Positions 1 through 5,780 of a stretch of DNA of 5,780 nt are shown piece after piece. The notes below the pieces were generated by a model. That model was given only the letters and a program-made list of their open reading frames with translations, had not been told where the DNA came from and ran no database searches. The DNA is taken from assembly GCA_964511215.1 (NCBI GenBank), contig CAZEER010000100.1, positions 1 through 5,780 on the forward strand, given 5' to 3'. This stretch comes from CAZEER01 sp964511215 (GTDB lineage: Bacteria > Fidelibacterota > Marinisomatia > Marinisomatales > UBA1611). Numbering within the stretch: position 1 is the first letter of the stretch; each line of letters begins with the position of its first letter. The position numbers and the translations under genes were made by a program.

Positions 1-1
1 A

Positions 2-1216
2 GGTTCTATAGAATTCTCCCCTAGTTTTACGACATCAATAGTAGAGGTAGAGGGCGATGACGTGAAAATTGATAATGAATACGATTGGGAACTGGATTCT
101 GTATCTGTAGAGCCGTATACTGAAGACGGCATTGACACACGTTATGTGGCAAAAGTGAGGCTCGCATCTGTTGAAGAGAACTATCTTAATCAGCCATTTA
201 ATGTTGACCTGGGAGTGAAATTTACTCCTGATATTGATTCGGTAACTTATAACAACTGGTCCGATGCATTTGGTGATTATAAAGTCACTGACAAGTTATT
301 AAAAATAATTAATAGTGAAGTATCAAGAGAAGGTAGTTTCTCCATTGACAGACCATTTGATACTCCCATTACTTTGATATACATGGATGGTCAGCAGTCT
401 GAGTTTTTTGTTCTATTTGATAAGGAAAAATATACTGTTCTTAAAGGACTAAACTGGGAGATCCCGTTTAGTGTTGGGGGGGTGAATACCGATGCTGATT
501 ATAACCTTGAACTCGCTGGTGGTAAGGATCTGGTTAAAGAATTAATACCTGGGTTGCCTCGGGCATATATAAAAGGTCAGGGAACTGGTGGTGGTACTGT
601 TGAAATAGTTGGTTACAGAAAGCGTGACAAAAAATCAAGTATCACCTCAGCGAAAATTGTAGCCGTTGATCCCAGATATAGTTCTCCTTCTGAAGACAAA
701 GAAATTTTCATAGGAGAAAAGTATATTTTTGATAGTAGAGTTAAGGATGTAGACAGAGACAGGATATCTGTAAAAATTTCAGGCTCTGCCGTAAACACAA
801 AAACTTTCAATGCATATGAAGCAAAATTCACGCCAAAAAATAGAGGGCAGATCAAATTTGAAACATTTGTTGATGGTAACGCTGTTAAGGGATTAACTCA
901 TGAGGTTAAAGTAAGAAAGATTCCGCCCCCTAAATTAGATTTTAAAAGGCTTGGTAAAGGTTCGAATAACATGATGCTCACAGTGACAACATTTGGAAAT
1001 AAAAATGGTAAAAAGGCGGCCGTTCCTCTATCGGGTATATATGGTAAACTTGATGAAGAAGAGCCAGAAAAACGGATAGGGAACCGGAGAGTGGTTAAGT
1101 ATAGTTTTGAATTAGATGAGCCACAGTTTGGAGAGACCACAGAGATTAGAATTAAGGTAGTAGATAAATATAAAAAAGAAACCGTCTCTGATAATGAGTT
1201 TGAATATTATGATTAA
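2..1216 (+). CDS. Partial gene: C-terminal part of a periplasmic, Ig-like-domain protein, possibly GldM/PorM-like
   Basis: The reading frame is open to the left edge, so the start codon and N-terminus are missing; the GTG at 62 is only an internal Val codon. The visible 404 residues contain no signal peptide or membrane segment and read as beta-rich domains. From about visible residue 235 there is an IFIGEKY segment, then an Ig-like stretch that ends in HEVKVRKIPPP (visible residues 300-310, nt 899-931), then a last domain of about 95 residues ending in EFEYYD. Known GldM proteins of the type IX secretion/gliding motor have a similar order: a YIG-type strand, an Ig-like domain, a linker of the type RVKRIPDP, then a final domain. 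I infer a distant GldM/PorM relative, but the match is by eye and other Ig-like envelope proteins are possible. Its stop overlaps the next gene, which indicates an operon. A run of seven G lies at 476-482. A gldL-like membrane gene upstream would support the call. Confidence 0.8.
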   Translation, partial: GSIEFSPSFTTSIVEVEGDDVKIDNEYDWELDSVSVEPYTEDGIDTRYVAKVRLASVEENYLNQPFNVDLGVKFTPDIDSVTYNNWSDAFGDYKVTDKLLKIINSEVSREGSFSIDRPFDTPITLIYMDGQQSEFFVLFDKEKYTVLKGLNWEIPFSVGGVNTDADYNLELAGGKDLVKELIPGLPRAYIKGQGTGGGTVEIVGYRKRDKKSSITSAKIVAVDPRYSSPSEDKEIFIGEKYIFDSRVKDVDRDRISVKISGSAVNTKTFNAYEAKFTPKNRGQIKFETFVDGNAVKGLTHEVKVRKIPPPKLDFKRLGKGSNNMMLTVTTFGNKNGKKAAVPLSGIYGKLDEEEPEKRIGNRRVVKYSFELDEPQFGETTEIRIKVVDKYKKETVSDNEFEYYD

Positions 1217-2954
1217 TTCCATTAAAAAAATAGTCATCGCCTCCTTTGTCACGGTCTGTTCCTTTGCACAGGAGTCAATATACTGGGAGGTAGTTGATCC
1301 CATTGTAAATAGTGAGTTTATTGAGGCCTATATAAATAGATTGATTGAGGTAGATAAATTTGAAGAAAATAGTATACAAGCATCCTACTCAATCATAATT
1401 CAAATGGACGTAGGTAATGAAAAAATTGAATTAAAAAAACTAAAAGCCAAAGACTATCAGATGGGTCAGTATATTTCTTTTGATATGAAAGAAGTGGAAA
1501 AAATGGATCCAATTCAACTGGATAATCTCATGTCTCGTGAATATAAATGGAAAGATGTCAGCAATAGAGATCTGTCTGAGCTTGAACAGTTTAGCACAGT
1601 AGATAATGTATTTAAAGAGAGAAGCTTCAAAGACGCGAGAGACGCATTTTGGTGGTCTAATTCTCAGATAAGTGTTAGTACTGCTGGAAGAGGTTTTATA
1701 CGGCAGAAGAATGGTAGCCTTGCCTTTCGCCTGGAAAGAGGGCTCCCGGATTTAGGTTTATCTAGAGAATTATCTGAAAATTTTCTGATGGGTATATCAA
1801 ATGATATTGTAAGCACATATCTTATTGTGCCAGGAAACACTCAATCAGTGTCTGAGGGTATTGGCCATCCCCTAGAAGGGAATCTGGGCTTTGGTTTCAA
1901 GTTTGATACTCATAAACTAGGTGGCCAGATTAATTACATGGATGTGGATGGACTGGAATATAACCATGCAGATATGTTTAGCAGAAAACACGCTGTTCTT
2001 GCATCAAGTAGTGGAATATTATATTGGAGTAATACCTTTCAAATAAATAGGAAGGTTGACTCTAGCTATGGGTCTAAAATAAAAAACAAGAAAAAGGACA
2101 AAGCTAAAGCCGAAAAATTAATTTCAAAAAGTAGGCCCTGGACAATCGATGGTAGTAAATATAATGGTATATTTCAAAATTTTGAAGATGGTAATATAAC
2201 TATTCTGGTTGATAAAGATGAGAAGGCTCATAAACAAGCGGAAAAAAGTAGAGAATGGAATACAACTTCGGGCAGTACAGTGAAAGCCACGGTAAGTGAG
2301 CGCTCAAGGAAAAATGTTACCTTGCTAAGGGTAAAAGATAATTTTACAATAATCCTAAAAATAAAAGATTTGTCTGAAGAGGACCGTGCATTCTTAGATA
2401 GATTAAAATGGGATGGGGAAAAAACTATGGTGGCCCCTATTGAAAATTTTTCACCAGCTGATCAGGGAATTATACGTGCATCAACAGGCATTGTTAAAGC
2501 GCGTAGTGGAAAAGGTAAAGAGCTTAAGGTTATAGAGCCCTTTGCGTCAATGAGACTAAAAGCCGGTCTGGCATTTACCCAATTCCTCCACAGTACAGTT
2601 GATGATAATAATATATCTACTGTTACAGATAGAGTTACAGGATCAGATGCCATTGGCGTTTATGTAAAAGTTGAGGGTGTCACAGATAATAAGAATTCAA
2701 AAGCCTATGTCCAGCTAAATGTTTCAGGCAGTGGTTTTAAGGCATATAGCTTTGGTCTGGAGCACAATGCATACCGTATGGTCAACATCGGCCTGGACTG
2801 TACCCTGTATCCAAGTAATTCATTTATAGAATTCCAGGATAGTCGAGATTACTCTGATAGCAAGTATCAGTGGTACCCAGGTGCGAGAGCTGATGAGAGT
2901 GGAGAGGGTGGTGGTACTCTTATGCTCTCACCTTATATCTCTGTGAATTTTTAA
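1209..2954 (+). CDS. Exported outer-membrane beta-barrel-like protein with an internal SHD1-like module
   Basis: This gene encodes 581 residues starting at ATG 1209. That start gives a clean Sec signal peptide (MINSIKK, hydrophobic core, cleavage probably after SFA, mature end QES). An in-frame ATG at 1194 would add only five residues and neither start has a clear Shine-Dalgarno sequence. Residues 22-150 are an unassigned, charged N-terminal region. Residues 150-280 and 445-581 show alternating hydrophobic/polar strands and Gly/Tyr-rich turns, and the protein ends in a strand with terminal Phe, as is usual for outer-membrane barrels. Between these parts is a Lys-rich segment (about 290-308) and an SHD1-like module (309-400) with RPWT, EDGNITIL and LSEEDRAFLDRL. 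The gene overlaps the preceding one by 8 bases, so coupled translation is likely; the next gene starts 17 bases after its stop. I do not recognise the family as a whole. The N-terminal region does not match GldN, despite the position after a GldM-like gene. A barrel is inferred, not proven. Confidence 0.85.
   Translation: MINSIKKIVIASFVTVCSFAQESIYWEVVDPIVNSEFIEAYINRLIEVDKFEENSIQASYSIIIQMDVGNEKIELKKLKAKDYQMGQYISFDMKEVEKMDPIQLDNLMSREYKWKDVSNRDLSELEQFSTVDNVFKERSFKDARDAFWWSNSQISVSTAGRGFIRQKNGSLAFRLERGLPDLGLSRELSENFLMGISNDIVSTYLIVPGNTQSVSEGIGHPLEGNLGFGFKFDTHKLGGQINYMDVDGLEYNHADMFSRKHAVLASSSGILYWSNTFQINRKVDSSYGSKIKNKKKDKAKAEKLISKSRPWTIDGSKYNGIFQNFEDGNITILVDKDEKAHKQAEKSREWNTTSGSTVKATVSERSRKNVTLLRVKDNFTIILKIKDLSEEDRAFLDRLKWDGEKTMVAPIENFSPADQGIIRASTGIVKARSGKGKELKVIEPFASMRLKAGLAFTQFLHSTVDDNNISTVTDRVTGSDAIGVYVKVEGVTDNKNSKAYVQLNVSGSGFKAYSFGLEHNAYRMVNIGLDCTLYPSNSFIEFQDSRDYSDSKYQWYPGARADESGEGGGTLMLSPYISVNF
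2133..2408 (+). other. SHD1-like domain (SLA1 homology domain 1) with an internal insertion
   Basis: Residues 309-400 of the protein from 1209. Bacterial SHD1 modules typically read as R-x-W-T, a short strand, an EDGxVTL strand, a basic or polar strand, and an ending close to LSEEDRxFL. Here RPWT (309-312), FEDGNITIL (325-333) and DLSEEDRAFLDRL (387-399) fit that order. About 33 extra residues (336-368, charged) separate the EDGNITIL strand from a second similar strand, NVTLLRVKDN (369-378), so the module is longer than usual or has a duplicated strand. SHD1 is a small beta-barrel fold thought to mediate protein or peptide binding. The assignment rests on motif recognition only. Confidence 0.5.
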
Positions 2955-2971
2955 ATAAGTTGGGAAATGAT

Positions 2972-5329
2972 ATGATTACCAAATTAAAATTTTTTATTTT
3001 ATTATTTTCAGCCACGGCATCTGTAATTGCACAATCAGGGTTTTCTGTTAAGGCAGATAATGCATCGGTCCAAGAAGATCAGACTGTAAAAATAAATGTT
3101 CTCAAGAATGATCTCATTGAGGATAGGACAAACTTATTAATTGAGATTGTATCTGAACCGCAAATGGGCAGCGTGAGTATCCAGGATAATAAAGTTGTTT
3201 ATACCCCCAACCCTAATGTTAATGGAATAGATAAATTCGAATATAAAGTTGATATAGGTACAGTCTCTGGGACGGGTCAGGTGCGGGTAAATATCAGTCC
3301 TGAGAATGATGCGCCGACAGGTTTAAACCTCTTAACAAATAGCATTAAAGAGAATTCATCCCAGGGTACGGTGATAGGAAAATTGGAAGTTGAAGATCCT
3401 GACAAAGACGACAGGTTTCAATACAGTCTCGCTAGAGAAAATAAAGAGGACTTTGAGGTTAAAGGTTCGAATCTTATAGCAAAACGTTCTTTTGATTATG
3501 AAGAGGAAAAGTCATTTACTGTCACAGTTCAGGTGACTGACTCGGGTAAAGAAAAATTTGTGGGGACAGTAAGTGTGAATGTCGAGAATCAAAATGAAAG
3601 CCCAGTCTCTGAGGGAGATAAAAATCTGATTTTTGACCACCCTGAAAATGCTGGAAAGATTTTTGGTCGTTTAAAAATCATTGACCCCGATGCTAATCAG
3701 TCCAGTGTGAAATACAAGATTACCAAGAGCGATGATGGGGATCATTTTAAGATTACAAGAGCAGGAGACATTGCATTTCTTAGAGAACCTGATTTTGAAA
3801 ATCCTGTAGATAAGGACAAGGATAACTCGTATAATTTTTCATATAAAGCTGTTGATAGCAAAGATAATAAATTATTTATTTCGGGGACTGTCACAGTCAG
3901 TGTAAAAGATGCTGAAGAGACGGAAATTGTTGCCCTTGATAAGAGAAAGTATACGGCATGGCAGGTTGACCACCAGCCCTATCATATTCTTATGGAGGAT
4001 GCGATATTAAACTATATGAAATTAAAGTATTCTGATGCCGGTGATGGTGATGCAACAGATGATGGCTATGGAGATCTAATTCAGGAAATGAAGCCAACCG
4101 ATCAGGTAATAATCGTCCAGGAAAAAGGTAATGATAGTGAAATACATGAAATATGGTACGGGAATGGTCTTGACTTTACCACTGTTGATCGTGAAAAAGT
4201 GGACTGGATATTTAGCCAAGATATACAGAATGTTTTAATTGAAAAAGATGATTATTTAACCAGCGACTCTGAGACTGTATTTCATGAGAGTGAAAAAGAC
4301 CGTCTAATGGCTGGGTATGGATCCCAATTTTCTGTTTGGCATGCAAATAATTTTAAAATGTCCCTCTCATCTTTTTCAATGAGATCGAATTTGTTGCAAT
4401 ATGCCTCAAATTTCAGAGTGGGTAACTCCTTAATAGGGTTGCCGGGCTTGCTTGCAGGGTCTAGCGAATTAGGTGTAGCCACGCAGAGATCAGAGTTTGG
4501 CTTGCGTGTACCATTTTCCTTTGATTTTGGTACGGGGAATTATAATGAAGTTGATACACCGAGTGATGAATATTTAGGTTTATACGCAAGAGGGAATATA
4601 GAGAATCTCTTTTCTACTAAATCCAGCCTCCATGCTTTAGCGGGATTTACATTCTATCCTCCGAGCTCAGGAAATAAGTTAACATCACTTAAAGATTTAT
4701 CACCGAATGATTCAACGCAGGTCCTTTTCTGGGAAAATATTCCAGATAGTGTAAGTAATGTAAATATTTTAGATAGCTATGCCTTACTTGCGACTACAGT
4801 GCAAGTCCCGATTAAGGTATCCTTTATTGGTAGATTAACTGCGACACCGGGATATCACTACCTTAAAATTGCACATCGTTTGAGAGATAAAAGGCACACG
4901 GCGACCAAAAATAATCAGGAATTATATGATAGAACCTTCTTTGATCAAGGCATCAAAAAGAATTCATCCGATTTATCATATATAGAGTGGTATGAGAGAG
5001 ACTTGTCCAATGGCAGTGGAGAACCCTTTACCATGTTGAATTCTTTTTACATCCGATTTGACATGATTGGTCAAATTGGTCAAAAACCAAGATTTATTGA
5101 TAGAGTTTCCTTTTTAGATTTTATACAGATTTCAAGAGTTCCGTTCTATGAAATTTCACTGCAATATATTTCTAGTTTAAACTCGCTCCTAAGTTTAAAC
5201 CTTAATCTGTCTGATGATATAGGTATTAGTCTAACCACTCTTTCAAAGAATGGAAGTTTGATAGATAGAGGGAATTGGATGCCAGATTCAAAAGTTTGGT
5301 TTGGACTTAATTATAGGTCAAATTTTTAA
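2972..5329 (+). CDS. Exported cadherin/Ig-like repeat protein with a C-terminal outer-membrane barrel-like domain
   Basis: This gene encodes 785 residues from ATG 2972, chosen because it begins a canonical signal peptide (MITKLKF, hydrophobic core, ASVIA before QSG) with a partial GGGA ribosome site at 2962-2965. A TTG at 2960 would add four residues. Residues 24-110 resemble tandem Ig/cadherin-like domains (VQEDQTVKINVLKNDL, then VVYTPNPNVNGIDKFEYKV). Residues 113-207 are a cadherin-like repeat (KENSSQGTVIGKLEVEDPDKDD, FDYEEEKSFTVTVQVTDSG). Residues 209-317 are a second, more divergent one (HPENAGKIFGRLKIIDPD). The DxD/DxND-type positions would bind calcium in cadherins; here they are partly degenerate (ENDAP, NQNESP). 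Residues 318-440 are unassigned and hold an acidic loop, DAGDGDATDDGYGD. Residues 441-785 are strand- and Gly/Ser/Phe-rich and end in YRSNF, as in outer-membrane barrels. The gene lies 17 bases after the preceding one in the same operon. A role in adhesion or in holding partner proteins at the outer membrane is an inference. Confidence 0.88.
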   Translation: MITKLKFFILLFSATASVIAQSGFSVKADNASVQEDQTVKINVLKNDLIEDRTNLLIEIVSEPQMGSVSIQDNKVVYTPNPNVNGIDKFEYKVDIGTVSGTGQVRVNISPENDAPTGLNLLTNSIKENSSQGTVIGKLEVEDPDKDDRFQYSLARENKEDFEVKGSNLIAKRSFDYEEEKSFTVTVQVTDSGKEKFVGTVSVNVENQNESPVSEGDKNLIFDHPENAGKIFGRLKIIDPDANQSSVKYKITKSDDGDHFKITRAGDIAFLREPDFENPVDKDKDNSYNFSYKAVDSKDNKLFISGTVTVSVKDAEETEIVALDKRKYTAWQVDHQPYHILMEDAILNYMKLKYSDAGDGDATDDGYGDLIQEMKPTDQVIIVQEKGNDSEIHEIWYGNGLDFTTVDREKVDWIFSQDIQNVLIEKDDYLTSDSETVFHESEKDRLMAGYGSQFSVWHANNFKMSLSSFSMRSNLLQYASNFRVGNSLIGLPGLLAGSSELGVATQRSEFGLRVPFSFDFGTGNYNEVDTPSDEYLGLYARGNIENLFSTKSSLHALAGFTFYPPSSGNKLTSLKDLSPNDSTQVLFWENIPDSVSNVNILDSYALLATTVQVPIKVSFIGRLTATPGYHYLKIAHRLRDKRHTATKNNQELYDRTFFDQGIKKNSSDLSYIEWYERDLSNGSGEPFTMLNSFYIRFDMIGQIGQKPRFIDRVSFLDFIQISRVPFYEISLQYISSLNSLLSLNLNLSDDIGISLTTLSKNGSLIDRGNWMPDSKVWFGLNYRSNF

Positions 5330-5335
5330 TAATTA

Positions 5336-5362
5336 AATAGTGAATATTCTTGGATCACTGTT
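5336..5362 (+). other. Weak hairpin just after the operon's last stop codon
   Basis: AATAGTGA (5336-5343) and TCACTGTT (5355-5362) can pair over 8 positions with one G-U pair around an 11-base loop. It lies 6 bases after the stop at 5327-5329. No T-run follows directly, so it may act in mRNA 3'-end stability rather than as a classical terminator. It could also be chance in AT-rich DNA. Confidence 0.25.
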
Positions 5363-5376
5363 AAAGAAAAATTATC

Positions 5377-5408
5377 AGGCTATTATTAATATTAACCTTT
5401 TATGTTTT
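5377..5408 (+). terminator. Possible weak rho-independent terminator of the operon
   Basis: AGGCTA (5377-5382) and TAACCT (5393-5398) form a short stem with one C-A mismatch around a 10-base AT loop. A T-rich tail (TTTATGTTTT) follows. The position after the last operon gene fits a terminator, but the stem is short and low in GC. Confidence 0.25.
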
Positions 5409-5568
5409 AATCATTCTTAGATTAATTGTCCAAGACATTACATATGGAGACTTTGATATCTAAAGATAGAATAGGCTATTTAATTACTTGTAGTATTCTT
5501 TAATATCATTTGATTATGATTATGCTACGTTTTATTGTAAGTCTACATATTATTAATAAACATTAATG

Positions 5569-5590
5569 CTCCACATTCGTGAGGTTTTTT
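5569..5590 (+). terminator. Short hairpin followed by six T
   Basis: CTCCAC (5569-5574) and GTGAGG (5579-5584) pair around an ATTC loop with one T-G wobble and one C-A mismatch, followed at once by TTTTTT (5585-5590). The layout is terminator-like but the stem is imperfect. It could end a transcript reading out of the operon or act in the leader of the Tat gene. Confidence 0.3.
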
Positions 5591-5593
5591 GTT

Positions 5594-5618
5594 TGTGGGA
5601 TGATAGATAGATTCCACA
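5594..5618 (+). promoter_or_regulatory. 8-bp inverted repeat upstream of the Tat gene
   Basis: TGTGGGAT (5594-5601) and ATTCCACA (5611-5618) can pair over all 8 positions with one G-T pair, leaving a 9-base loop, GATAGATAG. This is the best dyad in the intergenic region. It could be an RNA hairpin or a protein operator. Its left arm could also pair with CCACA at 5571-5575, making the two structures mutually exclusive. Confidence 0.3.
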
Positions 5619-5676
5619 TGTTTGAATGATTAATAAAAGAACGGATTTATGGAAATGATTTTAATCGCTCCATTTG

Positions 5677-5705
5677 TTGACTAAGTCTTATAGATGAACT
5701 GTTAT
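5677..5705 (+). promoter_or_regulatory. Possible sigma70-type promoter for the Tat gene
   Basis: TTGACT (5677-5682) matches five of six bases of the -35 consensus. TGTTAT (5700-5705), 17 bases further on, matches four of six of the -10 consensus. A start near 5712 would give a leader of about 22 bases before ATG 5734. The host's promoter consensus is unknown and AT-rich DNA yields such matches by chance. Confidence 0.3.
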
Positions 5706-5733
5706 CGAATATGATAGGAAACACTCTGAAAAA

Positions 5734-5780
5734 ATGAGCAAAATAACAAGGAGAGATTTTATTAATGGAACTTTAATGGC
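5734..5780 (+). CDS. Start of a gene for a Tat-exported protein (cut by the window end)
   Basis: ATG at 5734 opens a frame reading MSKITRRDFINGTLM and then a partial GC codon. TRRDFI fits the twin-arginine motif (S/T-R-R-x-F-L/I), so the product is probably exported folded through the Tat pathway, usually with a cofactor already bound. It is the only usual start codon after the in-frame TGA at 5695-5697. AGGA at 5716-5719 is a weak ribosome site placed rather far upstream (14 bases). An RRDFxNG N-terminus is one I associate with Tat-exported flavin/NAD-binding oxidoreductases, but 15 residues cannot establish a family. A separate promoter is likely, given the gap of about 400 bases after the previous gene. 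Confidence 0.6.
   Translation, partial: MSKITRRDFINGTLM

Larger units (their letters stand above)
5330..5733. other. Noncoding intergenic region, very AT-rich
   Basis: About 400 bases without a credible gene on either strand. The longest forward frames I see encode 19 residues (5444-5503) and 11 residues (5649-5684), neither with a ribosome site. The stretch holds several weak inverted repeats (listed separately) and one possible promoter close to the Tat gene. It separates the three-gene operon from the gene starting at 5734. No tRNA, CRISPR or insertion-sequence end was seen. Confidence 0.75.

Noticed and set aside
62..64. GTG as the start codon of the first gene
   Set aside because: The frame stays open without a stop to the left edge, there is no ribosome site or signal peptide at this point, and the upstream residues continue the same beta-rich style.
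1194..1196. ATG five codons upstream as the start of the second gene
   Set aside because: It adds MSLNI before an already complete signal peptide and has no better ribosome site; it cannot be excluded.
613..1303. Minus-strand open frames (613-855, 898-1140, 1112-1303)
   Set aside because: They lie opposite well-supported coding sequence, are short, and show no recognisable domain or ribosome site.
1209..1700. GldN-like N-terminal region for gene 2, suggested by its position after a GldM-like gene
   Set aside because: I see no GldN landmarks, and the protein is about twice the usual GldN length with a barrel-like C-terminal part.
2960..2962. TTG as the start of the third gene
   Set aside because: The ATG at 2972 gives a cleaner signal peptide and has GGGA at a suitable distance.
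2462..4482. Minus-strand open frames (2462-2653 and 4282-4482)
   Set aside because: Both are antisense to the large exported proteins and have no features of real genes.
5453..5482. TTGATA followed by TATTTA as a promoter in the intergenic region
   Set aside because: The -10 match is only three of six bases and it leads to no gene.
5444..5503. A 19-residue forward frame in the intergenic region
   Set aside because: There is no ribosome site, no hydrophobic or conserved pattern, and such frames arise by chance at this length.
5649..5684. An 11-residue forward frame as a possible leader peptide of the Tat gene
   Set aside because: It lacks a ribosome site and a run of regulatory codons, and ends 49 bases before the Tat gene start with no paired attenuator after it.

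Overview
The window is AT-rich and almost entirely coding on the + strand. It contains the 3' part of one gene (2-1216), two complete genes for exported envelope proteins (1209-2954 and 2972-5329), a noncoding stretch of about 400 bases, and the first 15 codons of another gene (5734 to the window end). The first three genes overlap or are separated by only 17 bases, so they look like the distal part of one operon whose promoter lies upstream of the window.

The organism is most likely a diderm of the Fibrobacteres-Chlorobi-Bacteroidetes (FCB) group in the wide sense. The reasons are weak or absent Shine-Dalgarno sequences, two signal peptides that both end in Ala followed by Gln, large outer-membrane-type proteins ending in Phe, fusion of cadherin/Ig-like repeats to a beta-rich C-terminal domain, and a first gene whose C-terminal half resembles the periplasmic Ig-like domains of GldM/PorM. 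A non-Bacteroidota lineage such as Marinimicrobia would fit, but nothing in the sequence fixes this.

Region by region: (1) 2-1216 encodes at least 404 residues of all-beta, periplasmic-looking domains ending in a segment with a VKVRKIPPP linker. (2) 1209-2954 encodes a 581-residue exported protein. It reads as an outer-membrane beta-barrel interrupted by a Lys-rich stretch and a module resembling the SLA1 homology domain 1 (SHD1). (3) 2972-5329 encodes a 785-residue exported protein with one tandem Ig/cadherin-like domain, two cadherin-like repeats, an unassigned module with an acidic DGD loop, and a C-terminal barrel-like domain that seems to share a motif with the preceding protein. (4) 5330-5733 is noncoding with several weak hairpins and a possible sigma70-type promoter. 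(5) 5734-5780 begins a twin-arginine (Tat) signal peptide.

The working hypothesis is that genes 1-3 form one envelope-spanning assembly. In it, a GldM-like periplasmic shaft component would be co-expressed with two outer-membrane proteins that share a barrel type but carry different periplasmic or surface modules. This rests on domain resemblance read by eye and needs profile searches to confirm. The Tat gene is probably a separate transcription unit.
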